Positions 33,925-44,189 are shown, numbered from the stretch's first letter. The stretch: 64,000 nt of DNA from Lyngbya sp. HA4199-MV5 (GCA_019359375.1 JAHHHL010000019.1:62001-126000); one strand, 5' to 3'. The notes: generated from the letters alone by a model not told the origin. Numbers and translations are program-made.

Positions 33925-33965
33925 ACACCCCACACCCCACACCCACACACCCCACACCCCTCATT
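33925..33965. repeat. CCCCACACC tandem array
   Basis: CCCTACACCCCACACCCCAC-type array in the gap before pyrF's stop codon. The same unit on the other strand (GGGTGTGGGGTGTAG) appears after mutL and inside the osmoprotectant binding-protein gene. Confidence 0.75.
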
Positions 33966-33969
33966 CTCC

Positions 33970-34713
33970 CTACACCACCGTTGCCATCTCTTCACAGATG
34001 CGCTCAAACGCTTCAACCGGATCGACAGCAGCGGTAATGGGACGACCAATCACCAAATAGTCTGCCCCTGCTTTCAAGGCGGCGGCAGGTGTCACAATTC
34101 GGCGTTGGTCTTTGGCTTCTGCCCAGGTCGGACGCACCCCAGGACATACCAGCAAAAAGTCATCGCCACAGATCTGCCGTAGTTGTGCAGCTTCTTGGGG
34201 TGAACAGACGGTTCCTGCCAGCCCTGCGTCTTTTGCCAACAGTGCCATATGCAGCACATATTCTGGCAGTTCTAATGGCACTTTTAACTCAAAGGCGAGC
34301 GATCGTGCGGTCAAACTTGTCAACAACGTAATCGCCAGCAACTTGGGCGCTGGTTGCCCTACTGCTGCGGCTCCTGCTTCTGCGGCTTGTTGCGCGGCTT
34401 GCAGACCTTCTTTACCGTTCGTGGCATGGAGCGTGACTAAATCCACGCCATGACGAGCAGCGGCGGCACAGGCACCTGCTACCGTGTTGGGAATATCGTG
34501 AAATTTGAGGTCTAAAAAAATTCGTTTCTGCCGTGCCTTCAGCACCGATAGAATGGTTGGTCCACCGCTGACAAAGAGTTCTAACCCAACTTTCCAAAAG
34601 GTTACGTGAGGAAGCTGGTCGAGGAGGGCGATCGCCGCCTGCTCACTCGACACATCCAGCGGAACAATCACACGCTCAGCAACAGACACAGGCAAGCCGT
34701 TAACGCAACGCAT
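33970..34713 (-). CDS. pyrF: Orotidine 5'-phosphate decarboxylase
   Basis: Final step of UMP synthesis. The 247-residue TIM barrel shows VIVPLDVSS at the first strand, the catalytic [12 protein letters not shown] (DxKxxDI) near residue 70, [19 protein letters not shown] and [11 protein letters not shown] phosphate-binding segment near the C-terminus. The set is complete. No other pyr gene is adjacent. Confidence 0.94.
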   Translation of the reverse strand: MRCVNGLPVSVAERVIVPLDVSSEQAAIALLDQLPHVTFWKVGLELFVSGGPTILSVLKARQKRIFLDLKFHDIPNTVAGACAAAARHGVDLVTLHATNGKEGLQAAQQAAEAGAAAVGQPAPKLLAITLLTSLTARSLAFELKVPLELPEYVLHMALLAKDAGLAGTVCSPQEAAQLRQICGDDFLLVCPGVRPTWAEAKDQRRIVTPAAALKAGADYLVIGRPITAAVDPVEAFERICEEMATVV

Positions 34714-34757
34714 CCAGTCTACAGCGTAGGAGCGGTCAGCAGTCAGCCGTCAGCTTA

Positions 34758-34851
34758 AGAGTTGTTAGTTGTTAGTTATTAGTTGTTAGTGCATAAGCCG
34801 TTCTTGGCTCCTTCTAAAAACCAAAAACTAAAAACCAACAACTCCCTTGCC
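34758..34851. repeat. 94-base repeat, left copy (inverted relative to 36657-36750)
   Basis: GTTGTTA heptamers flank the unique core GTGCATAAGCCGTTCTTG and a run of CTAAAAACCAAAAAC. The reverse complement of 36657-36750 aligns with it over all 94 bases without gaps and with 9 mismatches by eye. The pair brackets the 65-residue gene and glyA. Confidence 0.85.
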
Positions 34852-34859
34852 CTCTGCCC

Positions 34860-35057
34860 TTACTCAATATCCGCAAATCGAAAGCCCATCTGACACTCAA
34901 ACTGCTCAGGTTGTTGCTCGTTCGCCTTACGAATGGCATGACCGCAGCGCAGTTTACCGCTTTGCCAGCGAGGTTTGCCGCTTTGATCTGCCATAAGGCA
35001 CGTTTCACAGACCGTTTGCGGCGCAATGAGCTGATTGTCCATGAGGATGACTAACAT
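34860..35057 (-). CDS. Small Cys-rich protein
   Basis: A 65-residue protein, MLVILMDNQLIAPQTVCETC, with Cys17-x2-Cys20, a Cys-x-His pair (RCGHAIRK, residues 38 and 40) and Cys54 (FECQMGF). The layout suggests a small zinc-binding domain, an inference. It looks like a short conserved cyanobacterial protein without assigned function. The ATG has GGAGG six bases upstream, which supports this frame over the overlapping alternatives. Confidence 0.7.
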   Translation of the reverse strand: MLVILMDNQLIAPQTVCETCLMADQSGKPRWQSGKLRCGHAIRKANEQQPEQFECQMGFRFADIE

Positions 35058-35351
35058 GCAACACCTCCAGTGAACGACCGAATCTCTAAAGCGGCAGCTC
35101 TAACCTCATTGTAAGAGACTGAACAACGAGTGTAGGCGCACTGGTACACAGCTTAATATGCTTCCTTCAGTGCCATCGTATTCATTGACTCATTTTTTGA
35201 GCCAGCCTTGCTTTAACTATCTTCAATCGGCTGACTTTAAGGTGCCCAAACAGGATTTTCCTCTACCCTGGCTTGGTGGCTGCTAAAGTGGAAAAGTGCG
35301 TTTGGCTTGATGACTGAACGTGATTACGCTGCTTTTTAGGGGTTTCCTCCT

Positions 35352-36635
35352 GTGACTCGAACCAACTTAGATTTTCTTGCCGAAACCGATCCAGCGATCG
35401 CTACCATCATCCAGAAGGAACTTCAGCGTCAGCGGGATCACCTGGAACTGATTGCCAGTGAAAACTTTACCTCTGCGGCAGTGCTAGCAGCACAGGGATC
35501 AGTCCTTACGAACAAATACGCCGAAGGACTTCCCAGCAAGCGCTACTACGGTGGGTGTGAGTTTGTGGATCAGGCAGAAACGCTCGCCATTGATCGGGCA
35601 AAGCAACTGTTTGGTGCGGCTCATGCCAATGTGCAACCCCACTCTGGCGCACAGGCAAATTTTGCAGTGTTCTTGAGCCTGTTGGAACCGGGCGACACCA
35701 TCATGGGCATGGATTTGTCCCACGGCGGACATTTGACCCACGGATCGCCAGTCAACGTGTCGGGCAAGTGGTTTAAGGTACATCACTATGGCGTGAGTTC
35801 TGAAACCGAGCAATTAGACTACGACCAGATTCGAGAGCTGGCACTGCAACATCGTCCCAAGCTGCTGATCTGCGGCTATTCTGCCTATCCTCGCGTGATT
35901 GAGTTTGACAAGTTCCGCGCGATCGCTGATGAGGTGGACGCATATCTACTGGCTGACGTGGCTCATATTGCAGGGCTTGTTGCCACAGGGCATCATCCCA
36001 GCCCCATTCCCTACTGTGACGTGGTGACGACAACGACCCACAAAACGCTGCGCGGACCCAGGGGCGGTTTGATTCTCACCCGTGATGCCGAACTGGGCAA
36101 GAAGCTAGACAAAGCAGTTTTTCCAGGCAGCCAGGGTGGTCCCTTGGAGCATGTGATCGCCGCGAAAGCCGTGGCGTTTGGTGAAGCGCTGAAGCCGGAG
36201 TTCAAAACCTACAGCGGTCAGGTGATTGAAAATGCGCGCACGCTAGCCAGTCAACTGCAAGCACGCGGTCTGAAGATCGTCTCTGGCGGCACGGATAATC
36301 ATCTGATGCTGGTTGATCTGCGGTCGATCGGCATCACGGGTAAGCTAGCTGATCAACTGGTTAGCGACGTGAACATCACCGCCAACAAAAACACGGTGCC
36401 CTTTGATCCCGAATCACCCTTTGTCACCAGCGGTCTGCGGCTAGGGTCGCCTGCCATGACCACTCGCGGTATGGGTCAGCCTGAGTTTACAGAGATTGGC
36501 AACATTATCGCCGATCGCCTTCTAAACCCGGATGATGCCACCGTTGCTCAGGATTGCCGCCAGCGAGTTGCTAATTTGTGCAGCCGCTTTCCGCTCTATC
36601 CTCATCTGAGCATTCCGGTGCCAGCGTTGGTGTAG
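35352..36635 (+). CDS. glyA: Serine hydroxymethyltransferase
   Basis: PLP enzyme that interconverts serine and glycine with tetrahydrofolate, and supports photorespiration and one-carbon supply. The 427-residue protein has the family signature [14 protein letters not shown] with the PLP Lys near residue 230, [11 protein letters not shown] and SENFTS at the N-terminus. GTG is the start, preceded by AGGGG; no ATG lies near. Monocistronic; upstream 35058-35351 shows no recognisable riboswitch. Confidence 0.96.
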   Translation: MTRTNLDFLAETDPAIATIIQKELQRQRDHLELIASENFTSAAVLAAQGSVLTNKYAEGLPSKRYYGGCEFVDQAETLAIDRAKQLFGAAHANVQPHSGAQANFAVFLSLLEPGDTIMGMDLSHGGHLTHGSPVNVSGKWFKVHHYGVSSETEQLDYDQIRELALQHRPKLLICGYSAYPRVIEFDKFRAIADEVDAYLLADVAHIAGLVATGHHPSPIPYCDVVTTTTHKTLRGPRGGLILTRDAELGKKLDKAVFPGSQGGPLEHVIAAKAVAFGEALKPEFKTYSGQVIENARTLASQLQARGLKIVSGGTDNHLMLVDLRSIGITGKLADQLVSDVNITANKNTVPFDPESPFVTSGLRLGSPAMTTRGMGQPEFTEIGNIIADRLLNPDDATVAQDCRQRVANLCSRFPLYPHLSIPVPALV

Positions 36636-36656
36636 GAAGAAAGGCAGGAGGCTAAG

Positions 36657-36750
36657 GGCAAGAGAGTTTTTGGTTGTTAGTTTTTAGTTTTTAGAAGAAG
36701 TCAAGAACGGCTTATGCACTAACAACTAACAGCTAACAACTAACAACTCC
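36657..36750. repeat. 94-base repeat, right copy (inverted)
   Basis: Contains CAAGAACGGCTTATGCAC, the reverse complement of the core of the left copy, between TTTTTAG and AACAACTAAC heptamers. It begins 22 bases after the glyA stop codon. Confidence 0.85.
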
Positions 36751-36760
36751 TAAACTGACG

Positions 36761-36794
36761 GCTGTAGCTTGCTTCCTGTAAGGTTAGCCGACCA
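36761..36794. repeat. 33-base unit GCTGTAGCTTGCTTCC, diverged copy
   Basis: Fourth copy in the window of the unit also present at 1172-1207, 33118-33153 and 33151-33186; here the middle reads TGTAAGGTTAGCC. Confidence 0.7.
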
Positions 36795-36802
36795 TTGATC
36801 GC

Positions 36803-37831
36803 CTAACGAAACATCCAGAGCCAAAGCGGGATGGTAAAGAGCAGGGCGATCGTGGTGAGCGCAATGCCGCTGGCGATGAGTTCGCGATCGAGATCGTACT
36901 CTTCGGCAAGAATGAGTCCGGCAAAGGCGCTGGGCATCCCAGACATCAGCACCAGCGCCAGACGTGGATCGCCAGTGAGACCGAGTAGCGTGGTGCCAAT
37001 GCCAACCGCCAGGGGTAACACCAGCATTTTTACCAGCATGGGCAGTAGGGCAGGCTGAATGCTTTTCCAGCCGTGCAGTTGGCTCAAACGCATTCCCATC
37101 AGCAGAAACGCGCTGGGAATGACAAACCAGAGTGATGCGTGTAAACTCTGTTCGGCAAGATCGGGCAATGGGATCGATCGCGTCAAAGACCCAATCACAA
37201 ACGCCCACAGGGATGGAACCGTCAGTACATCGCGGAGCTGAACCCACCAGTGGTTTTGCTGGTGCGATCGCCCGTAGTAGCTGGCGAGAAAGACCCCAAT
37301 CCCGTAGGTGCCGATAATGTTGTGTGTCACGCTGTAGAACACTGCCCAACCTAAGTACGGTTGGCTAATCAATGCAGGTACGAGACCTAAGCCGACAAAA
37401 CCAGTATTGCCGATCGTTGCAGCGAGGATAAAGCTACCTCGCTGAGGGTAGCTCAGCTCCGCTTGCATGGTTTCTGCTGGAGGCAGTGTGAGCGCTGCGA
37501 TCGCCTCGTCAAAGGGACGAACGGCGACGGATCGTTGGGTTGAAGAGTCGGTTGTTGGTGCTCCTAGCCAGCGTTGATAAAGTTGTAAACTGCTCCAGCC
37601 AAACACCAACCCCAGGCTGAGGGCGGCGATCGTCACAGTGGGAGCCAGCCCAATGTTTTGAGCGTAGTCCGTTTGTCGTGCCAGTGCGAGAATCTGCCAG
37701 GGTACACCCACCCAATAGAGCGATCGACCCAGCAAACGAGGAAATGCCTGTGGCACAAAGCGAAAGGCGATCAGCCCTAAACCAGTCCATAAAACCAGCG
37801 GCAAATAGGCATCAAACAGGGTACTAGCCAT
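36803..37831 (-). CDS. AEC family transporter
   Basis: A 342-residue membrane protein of the auxin efflux carrier / malonate-type permease family, with eight to ten hydrophobic segments in two halves linked by a polar loop (about residues 105-145). Typical elements are SLYWVGVPWQILALARQ, TIGNTGFVGLGLVPALI and LVLMSGMPSAFAGLILAEEY (the conserved P-SA in the last half). The exported solute is unknown. Start is ATG 37831, although an ATG at 37858 adds nine residues. Confidence 0.88.
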   Translation of the reverse strand: MASTLFDAYLPLVLWTGLGLIAFRFVPQAFPRLLGRSLYWVGVPWQILALARQTDYAQNIGLAPTVTIAALSLGLVFGWSSLQLYQRWLGAPTTDSSTQRSVAVRPFDEAIAALTLPPAETMQAELSYPQRGSFILAATIGNTGFVGLGLVPALISQPYLGWAVFYSVTHNIIGTYGIGVFLASYYGRSHQQNHWWVQLRDVLTVPSLWAFVIGSLTRSIPLPDLAEQSLHASLWFVIPSAFLLMGMRLSQLHGWKSIQPALLPMLVKMLVLPLAVGIGTTLLGLTGDPRLALVLMSGMPSAFAGLILAEEYDLDRELIASGIALTTIALLFTIPLWLWMFR

Positions 37832-38041
37832 GATCAAGACCTGTGGCGCTCGGGACAATTGCCAAAGAGGTTGCTAGGGGCTGTCATCAATGACGATTAC
37901 ATATTACTTAGCAGCAGAGGTTATACTCCCCAGCCCGGTGTGCTGGGGCAGGCGCGACAAGGCTAATACCGCAAGGTTTTGAAGCTGAATTGGTGACGCA
38001 CCCCAACAGCTTATCAACGCCGCGCAGTCTGTCATAAAACT

Positions 38042-40387
38042 TTACTGTAAAAGCTTCCAGTTTTGAATATGCCAGATGCCATCTTTTCTCACGAGGCTGT
38101 ACTCAATCCGCAAATTTGGACTCGAATCAGCGTTTTTGCGCTGGTCGCCTTCGTAGAATTCGGTGGCTTCTGTAACATCTGCCAGCACGGTAGCCTGATC
38201 AGGGTTTGTCGCACTTGCCTCAGCGGATACGACCTTTACCGTGTGTTCGTATTTCCGATACTGATTATTACGCTCGGCTTCGGCAGCGGCTTCCTGCCAC
38301 TCAGCTAGCTTTGGTTCAGCCAAGACTTTTGCAAGTGGCTCTGTTTTGTGATCAGGTCCCATTGCATCGGCTTTAGCCGAAAGCCAGGTCTGAATCGTGG
38401 CTTCTGCGATCGCCGTTGTTAGCGCGCCTGTTGCTACCGCTGCAATGCTCGGTGCCGCTGTAGGAGTCGGTGGATCAACGAGTGGACGATCGAGCCTCAA
38501 ATTAAGCTGCTCTTCTTGGACAACAGGTGTGGAAACTTTTCGCCATAACGAGCCTGCGATGAAGCCAAGCGTGACAATCCCTGCAATTAAGCCCAGTGGC
38601 AAGAGCCAGGGTAACAAGGCTGCTAGAGCTTTAGGAGCAGGTGAACGATCGCCCCGACGACGAACAGCCGCATGACCACGACCATCGCCAGTCCCTTGAG
38701 CGCGGTTAGCCGTACGAGGACGATCGCCCGTTGGTCGAGTGGCGGTGGCGGTGCGACCACTTGCTGCCTGGGGTATACGCTCAGCTACGGGCATTCCGCT
38801 CTCCGCAGAAGGGCGATCGTCGGCAAGCGTGGCAGTTCCCATACGGGCGGCAATGTGAGCACGGGCAGTGTTAATTAAAGACTCATGGCTGGTGTCTTGC
38901 TCCAGCGATCGCTCTGCTGAAACGCGACCATCCCGCGATGCCCCATTAGCTTCCTGAACACCAATACGGCGCGATCGTCCATTCGTGCCCACGGCAACGG
39001 GTTCAGAAACAGCGCGATTGGCTAATGGGCGGTTGGTATCGATCGTCGCGCCGACTGAAGCAGCCGCAACCGTCGGTTCCCAGGGTGTTGCCCAGGCTGT
39101 CTGAGCATCCGTTTCTTCTGGCAGTTCTTCCAGGTAAGACTGCACTTGCGGATCAGCAAAATAGTCCTTCAACGAGGCTTGCTGCTGCATCAAATCGCGG
39201 AAGTGAGGAAACACCTCATCCTGTAGCCAGCGTTCGCCGTAAAGACAAAGCCCAGGCAGCAAATCGGGTGCGCCCTGAGAATGTTCGCGGATAAACGCGA
39301 TCGGTCCATAGTCCTGACTGCGTTCTAGCGCACGACTGGCGTTCTCTGTCTGTCCTAAGAGAAGGGCACAAACAGACTGCTCCAAATGCACATCCTGACG
39401 GCTGCTCAGGCGCGTCAACATCAGCTTTGCCCGCCGTATCAATGACGGCTGCCGTTCGGCAAACCCACGCGCCAGCAACGCATAAACCGCCAGATATGTC
39501 GCTACAGGTGAGGGACGTTGTGCTTCCTGCTCAAACAGGACTTGTTGCTCTGCCACCGTCAAGTAGCCGCGTAGCTGTTGAATGAAGCGCAAAAAGTCAT
39601 CAATATTTAGCCCGGATTGATCATCTCCAGCGCCATCAATGCCGTCTCGCTCTTGCAGCATGTCTTCTAGTAGCTGCAATCCCTGGTGGCGCAACGTGAC
39701 CTGATCTTCAGGCAACGCCAACAGCTCCAACACGCGATACGGGCGTAGCTTGTAAAGGTCAGCCTGAATTTCGCCACGCACTTCGGCAAACAGCCCTTCT
39801 CGCAAGAGCAACTGTTGACCTGTTTCCAGTGCTTCCGATGCATTTTCGTACTGCCGCTGCTGCCATTGCTCTCGCCCTAGCTCCATACAGGACAAGGCAA
39901 CCGTCAGCACAATGTCTGAAAACACAATGCTGGGATCACCGAACTGCCCCTGCTTGAGGCTGGCGCTTCCTCCTGTTAGAAAGGGGCGACCCAGGCGCAG
40001 CACCAGCTCGTACTCACCCAAGTCTTGCAGTACGAGCAATGCTCCAACAAACTGGTCGTCCTGAATGTCAATGCTAGGGGTATGAGGATCGCTACCGCCA
40101 GCAGTTTCAGTGAGCGTACCAGAGGCGTGATCGATCGCCGCTCCATTTTCAGGCTCTAGCTCATACGCTCTGGCTAGAAAGCCTGTATCGTAAATTTGAC
40201 GCTGTTCTTCATCAGAAAGACGCGTAAACGCCTCGTCAAGCAGCTTTTTGCGCGATGCGATCGCCGCATCAGAATACTCCCGGCGAGGCAATTGCAACGT
40301 GCGATCGCGATGCGCCTGTCGCAGTTGTTCAGCGGTTGCTTGAATCGGCAAACCCAGTATCCGGTAGTAGTCGAGCGGAATACGCAC
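38042..40387 (-). CDS. ftn2: Cell division protein Ftn2/ARC6 (ZipN)
   Basis: Membrane protein that anchors and organises the FtsZ ring in cyanobacteria; ancestor of plastid ARC6. The 781-residue protein begins with a J-domain-like segment (DYYRILGLPIQATAEQLRQA to about residue 70) that lacks the HPD motif, followed by a long helical cytoplasmic region, a low-complexity stretch, one membrane segment (about 586-614, LPWLLPLGLIAGIVTLGFIA) and a C-terminal IMS domain (DUF4101, about 660-781, ending GIWHIQNWKLLQ). Start is GTG, immediately before the J-like segment. Divergent from pdhA. Confidence 0.94.
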   Translation of the reverse strand: MRIPLDYYRILGLPIQATAEQLRQAHRDRTLQLPRREYSDAAIASRKKLLDEAFTRLSDEEQRQIYDTGFLARAYELEPENGAAIDHASGTLTETAGGSDPHTPSIDIQDDQFVGALLVLQDLGEYELVLRLGRPFLTGGSASLKQGQFGDPSIVFSDIVLTVALSCMELGREQWQQRQYENASEALETGQQLLLREGLFAEVRGEIQADLYKLRPYRVLELLALPEDQVTLRHQGLQLLEDMLQERDGIDGAGDDQSGLNIDDFLRFIQQLRGYLTVAEQQVLFEQEAQRPSPVATYLAVYALLARGFAERQPSLIRRAKLMLTRLSSRQDVHLEQSVCALLLGQTENASRALERSQDYGPIAFIREHSQGAPDLLPGLCLYGERWLQDEVFPHFRDLMQQQASLKDYFADPQVQSYLEELPEETDAQTAWATPWEPTVAAASVGATIDTNRPLANRAVSEPVAVGTNGRSRRIGVQEANGASRDGRVSAERSLEQDTSHESLINTARAHIAARMGTATLADDRPSAESGMPVAERIPQAASGRTATATRPTGDRPRTANRAQGTGDGRGHAAVRRRGDRSPAPKALAALLPWLLPLGLIAGIVTLGFIAGSLWRKVSTPVVQEEQLNLRLDRPLVDPPTPTAAPSIAAVATGALTTAIAEATIQTWLSAKADAMGPDHKTEPLAKVLAEPKLAEWQEAAAEAERNNQYRKYEHTVKVVSAEASATNPDQATVLADVTEATEFYEGDQRKNADSSPNLRIEYSLVRKDGIWHIQNWKLLQ

Positions 40388-40474
40388 GGTGCACTTTCCT
40401 AGCGGTAAGCAGTAAGGTTAAGCTATGGTAGCGAATAACGCTGCCCAAAAGGTGCCATTATCATAACTCGTAGA

Positions 40475-40487
40475 TGCCAGACTGGCA
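40475..40487. promoter_or_regulatory. Palindrome TGCCAGACTGGCA between ftn2 and pdhA
   Basis: A perfect inverted repeat of six bases around a central A, extended weakly by AGA and TCT on the sides. It lies in the 256-base divergent region, about 90 bases from the ftn2 start. Possible operator; no regulator can be named. Confidence 0.3.
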
Positions 40488-40643
40488 GTCTATCCCAGAA
40501 TAAGCAAAAAAGTCCTGAAAGTAACATTCATTCTAGAAGCTCTCGCAGCATTAGTTCTAGAAATTTAGCGGCTTCGGGCAAATATCGTAGCTGATTCGAG
40601 CGAATATAGAGTCCGAGCAAATTATAGAGAATCTCCAGCCAGG

Positions 40644-41687
40644 ATGAAGTCAATGGTTCAAGAACGAGTCTTCCCCACCTTTCAAGCTGCTACCGCGACC
40701 GTCACTAAAGAAGAAGGGCTACGGCTCTACGAAGATATGGTGCTGGGGCGCTTTTTTGAAGACAAATGCGCTGAAATGTACTATCGCGGCAAGATGTTTG
40801 GCTTTGTCCACCTTTACAACGGGCAGGAAGCGGTTTCGACTGGCGTGATTCAAGCCATGCGACCCGGCGAAGATTACGTGTGCAGCACCTATCGTGACCA
40901 TGTGCATGCCTTGAGCGCTGGGGTGCCTGCGCGTAACGTGATGGCAGAACTGTTTGGCAAAGAAACGGGCTGTAGCAAGGGGCGCGGCGGCTCCATGCAT
41001 TTATTCTCAGCAGAACATCGGTTGCTGGGGGGCTATGCGTTTATCGGTGAAGGCATCCCGGTTGCCACGGGTGCGGCGTTTCAATCCAAATACCGTCGAG
41101 AAGCGATGGGCGATGCCTCGTCTGATCAGGTAACGGCGGCCTTTTTTGGCGATGGCACCACGAATAACGGTCAATTTTTTGAATGCCTGAACATGGCGGC
41201 GCTATGGAAATTGCCCATTCTTTACGTGGTCGAGAATAATAAGTGGGCGATCGGCATGGCGCATGAACGAGCGACCTCTCAGCCCGAAATCTACAAAAAA
41301 GCCAGCGTGTTTGGGATGCCCGGTTATGAAGTAGACGGGATGGATGTGCTGGCAGTCCGTGCGATTGCCCAAGAAGCCGTTGCCCGTGCCCGTGCAGGTG
41401 AAGGTCCCACCTTGATTGAATGTCTTACGTATCGGTTCCGGGGGCACTCGCTGGCAGACCCCGACGAACTGCGATCGAAGGCAGAGAAAGAAGTCTGGTT
41501 TGCTCGTGACCCTATCAAAAAATTCGCTGCACATCTGCTAGAACACAATCTGGCAAGTCAGGAAGAGTTAAAGGCGATCGAGAAGAAGATTCAAACCCTC
41601 GTCGAAGAGGCAGTTCAGTTTGCCCTCGAAAGCCCCGAACCCAATCCTAATGATCTGTACAAGTACGTGTTTGCTGAAGACAAATAA
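40644..41687 (+). CDS. pdhA: Pyruvate dehydrogenase E1 component, alpha subunit
   Basis: TPP-dependent decarboxylase subunit that feeds acetyl-CoA synthesis. The 347-residue protein has the TPP motif [20 protein letters not shown] (residues about 169-188) with [11 protein letters not shown] after it, [14 protein letters not shown] near the entrance of the active site and the GRGGSMHLF loop; phosphorylation-type loop region [15 protein letters not shown]. The first codons are MKSM, and Met4 (40653) is an alternative start. The beta subunit gene is not adjacent, as usual for cyanobacteria. Confidence 0.95.
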   Translation: MKSMVQERVFPTFQAATATVTKEEGLRLYEDMVLGRFFEDKCAEMYYRGKMFGFVHLYNGQEAVSTGVIQAMRPGEDYVCSTYRDHVHALSAGVPARNVMAELFGKETGCSKGRGGSMHLFSAEHRLLGGYAFIGEGIPVATGAAFQSKYRREAMGDASSDQVTAAFFGDGTTNNGQFFECLNMAALWKLPILYVVENNKWAIGMAHERATSQPEIYKKASVFGMPGYEVDGMDVLAVRAIAQEAVARARAGEGPTLIECLTYRFRGHSLADPDELRSKAEKEVWFARDPIKKFAAHLLEHNLASQEELKAIEKKIQTLVEEAVQFALESPEPNPNDLYKYVFAEDK

Positions 41688-41730
41688 GTGATCGGGATTG
41701 GTTCTTTGCACACTTCGATGGTGATTCAAA

Positions 41731-41997
41731 ATGCAAGCCAGTGATACACCAGAGAATTTTCAGCAGCAGGTATTGACCGAGTTAAAGCAGATCAATCAGA
41801 GGCTCGATCGGCTAGAAACCGAGGTCGAAAAAATCGACTATAAGTTTGACACGTACCAAAAAGCGTCTGATCAGGTCGTGCGGCTGGCGACCACCATCAT
41901 CATCGCGGCTGCTTCTGTGTTTATTCTCTCGCCAGCACTGCAAGCCTTTGCTCCGGTCATCAGAGCCTTTGTGGCTGGCGATGCGGCTAGTGGCTGA
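41731..41997 (+). CDS. Small coiled-coil membrane protein
   Basis: An 88-residue protein: residues 10-45 are a predicted coiled coil (QVLTELKQINQRLDRLETEV), residues 50-70 a membrane helix (VVRLATTIIIAAASVFILSP) and a short tail. Family unknown; similar short proteins are common in cyanobacteria. It starts 43 bases after pdhA in the same direction and may be co-transcribed. Confidence 0.65.
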   Translation: MQASDTPENFQQQVLTELKQINQRLDRLETEVEKIDYKFDTYQKASDQVVRLATTIIIAAASVFILSPALQAFAPVIRAFVAGDAASG

Positions 41998-42079
41998 AGA
42001 GATTCGCTGGAAGTGCGATCGTCCGTTCTGCTTCCACCGTACAATGCTGAAAGATGTGAATCATTGAACGGTAAAGGCG

Positions 42080-42295
42080 ATGCCCATCAAACGCGGTGAT
42101 TTTGTAAAAGCAGTCAAAGACAAGCTAGAGAATAGTTTGGAGGCACAAGCAAGCGATCCTCGCTTTTCGTCCTACATTTTTGACACAAAAGGCGAAGTTG
42201 TCGATCTAAGCGGCGACTATGCCCTGGTGAAATTTGGCATCACGCCGACTCCCAATATCTGGCTACGGCAGGATCAGCTTGAGGCGTTTGAGTGA
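42080..42295 (+). CDS. ndhO: NAD(P)H-quinone oxidoreductase subunit O
   Basis: The 71-residue peripheral NDH-1 subunit specific to cyanobacteria and chloroplasts, bound near the ferredoxin-oxidising side of the thylakoid complex. The sequence [29 protein letters not shown] and [16 protein letters not shown] matches the family over its full length. AAAGG lies before the ATG. Downstream bases 42296-42325 are GAGAGGGGAGAGGGGAGAGG repeat. Confidence 0.93.
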   Translation: MPIKRGDFVKAVKDKLENSLEAQASDPRFSSYIFDTKGEVVDLSGDYALVKFGITPTPNIWLRQDQLEAFE

Positions 42296-42486
42296 GGAGA
42301 GAGGGGAGAGGGGAGAGGGGAGATAGAGTTTTGAGTTTTGAATTGAAATTACAGTGTGAGCTTCATTGCCGTTGATCACACCTACACGCTTACCCCGTCC
42401 TTACACCACACGTCATCATTGTTTAGACGGCGGCTCATCGTTTGAGAAACGCCGTCACGCTCCTCACTCCTCACCCCTCTCCTCCC

Positions 42487-43461
42487 ATGTTAAGTCCCTC
42501 TCCGATCGTCTGCTCTCCCCCTCGCGTCACAGTGGTTGGTTCCGGTAACGTGGGTAGCGCTCTGGCTCAGCGGTTGGCTGAGAAGAATATTGCCGATGTG
42601 GTGCTGCTGGATGTCATTGAAGGTCGTCCGCAAGGGCTGGCATTGGATTTAATGCAGGCAAGAGGCATTGAACGCCACGATCGCCAGATTCTTGGCACGA
42701 ACGATTATGCTGATACTGCTAATTCCGATGTGGTAGTAATTACGGCTGGACTGCCGCGCAAACCGGGCATGAGCCGCGATGATTTGATGCTGACCAACGG
42801 CAAGATTGTTTTGGACGTGACAAAACAGGCGATCGTTCATTCCCCCCATACGATTTTCATCGTCGTCACCAATCCCCTTGACCAGATGACCCACATCACC
42901 TGGAAAGCCAGCGGGCTTCCCATTCAGCAAGTGATGGGCATGGCAGGTGTCCTGGATTCTGCTCGCTTCCAGACCTTTGTGGCAATGGAGTTGGGGGTTT
43001 CGACCAGCGACATTCACGCGACTGTATTAGGTAGTCATGGTGATCTAATGGTGCCACTACCCCGCTATACCACTGTAAATGGCATTCCCATTACTGAACT
43101 CATGTCTGCTGATATATTGGAGCGACTAATTGATCGCACTCGTAAAGGCGGTGCCGAAATTGTCGATCTGATGAAGACTGCAAGCGCTTTTTACGCGCCT
43201 GCCTCATCTACCTGCGTCATGGTGGAATCGATTTTGCTCAACAAGTGCCGTATTTTGCCTGTCACCACCTATTTGGAAGGTCAGTACGGGCTGCGCGATG
43301 TGTTTGTTGGTGTCCCCTGTCGTCTGGGCTGTCAGGGCATCGAAAGCGTGCTAGAACTGGACTTGACCGATGCCGAACTTTCAGCGCTACATGAGTCTGC
43401 CGAAGCGGTGAGGCAAACGAGCGATCGGGTTAAGGAATTGTTAGCATCAGTCATCGACTAA
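42487..43461 (+). CDS. mdh: Malate dehydrogenase (LDH-like type)
   Basis: NAD-dependent oxidation of malate to oxaloacetate. The 324-residue protein has the nucleotide-binding VVGSGNVGSALAQRL, Asp after the second strand (LLDVIEG), substrate Arg residues in GLPRKPGMSRDDLM, VVTNPLDQMT and the catalytic VLGSHGDLMVP His. Arg in the KPGMSRDD loop argues for malate rather than lactate. ATG 42487 is preferred; a TTG at 42442 would add 15 residues translated from a TCCTCACCCCTC repeat. That repeat immediately precedes the ATG, so there is no clear Shine-Dalgarno. Confidence 0.92.
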   Translation: MLSPSPIVCSPPRVTVVGSGNVGSALAQRLAEKNIADVVLLDVIEGRPQGLALDLMQARGIERHDRQILGTNDYADTANSDVVVITAGLPRKPGMSRDDLMLTNGKIVLDVTKQAIVHSPHTIFIVVTNPLDQMTHITWKASGLPIQQVMGMAGVLDSARFQTFVAMELGVSTSDIHATVLGSHGDLMVPLPRYTTVNGIPITELMSADILERLIDRTRKGGAEIVDLMKTASAFYAPASSTCVMVESILLNKCRILPVTTYLEGQYGLRDVFVGVPCRLGCQGIESVLELDLTDAELSALHESAEAVRQTSDRVKELLASVID

Positions 43462-43553
43462 ATTTTGAGTTTTGAGTTTTGAGTTAGAAGAGAGGTGAGA
43501 GGAGTTCAGCCTTTAGCCTTTCCTTCTGCCCTCTACCCTTTGCCTTGTCTTTT

Positions 43554-44114
43554 ATGAACCGAGCCGATCGCACCAGTACCTTACTTGCCAGCCTACTGCT
43601 TGGACTCATTGCACCAGCTCTTTTAGTCAACGGTGTGGCAGCCCATCCAGTCCCAGACTTTATTAGAAATCCATCCGCTTCTAAGGCGCGCGAAAGTCGA
43701 ATTTACGACAGCCAGATTCGCAAAATTCTTGCTGCCATGGCTGCGGCGGCAAACCAAAAAGATGTCGAGGGCTTGATGAAGTACATGGCACCTGACATCA
43801 CCATCAAACTTACCCTCCGGGTAGGCAAAGGTTCCCAGGAGCTTAATCTTTCGCGAGCCGAGTACAAACAGTATCTTCAGCAGGGCTTTGAAGCGACAGA
43901 ACGCTACAGCGGCAAATACACAAACCTCAAAATTCAGATTGCACCGAACGGAAAAACGGGAACAGCAACCTACACCCTTGTAGAAGAAGCAAAACTCAAA
44001 GGGCAACCCGTCACACTCATATCCACCTCTCAAGAAACGATCACGTTTGAACACATCAAGGGAGAGATTTTGGCAACAGCCGTAATGGGTGATTCCACGA
44101 TCGTAGTGAAGTGA
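43554..44114 (+). CDS. Secreted NTF2/SnoaL-like protein
   Basis: A 186-residue protein with a signal peptide (TLLASLLLGLIAPALLVNGV, cleavage near AAH) and a domain of the NTF2-like type: RKILAAMAAAANQKDVEGLM, YMAPDITIKLTL, LSRAEYKQYLQQGFEA and a beta half TGTATYTLVEEAKL...STSQETITFEH. The periplasmic role is unknown. Start is ATG 43554, which opens the signal peptide. Confidence 0.72.
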   Translation: MNRADRTSTLLASLLLGLIAPALLVNGVAAHPVPDFIRNPSASKARESRIYDSQIRKILAAMAAAANQKDVEGLMKYMAPDITIKLTLRVGKGSQELNLSRAEYKQYLQQGFEATERYSGKYTNLKIQIAPNGKTGTATYTLVEEAKLKGQPVTLISTSQETITFEHIKGEILATAVMGDSTIVVK

Positions 44115-44189
44115 CAGATTAAGGAGCCTCACTATCTTATTTACCAAACGTCATGGTCTGCTTTACTGACAGCAACATTCTATTTAAAG

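Noticed and set aside
35058-35351. Possible glycine or other riboswitch before glyA
   Set aside because: No aptamer core could be recognised by eye; a covariance search would be needed.
36750-37349. Long open frame in another phase within the AEC transporter gene
   Set aside because: The AEC frame has clear membrane helices and family motifs; the alternative has none.
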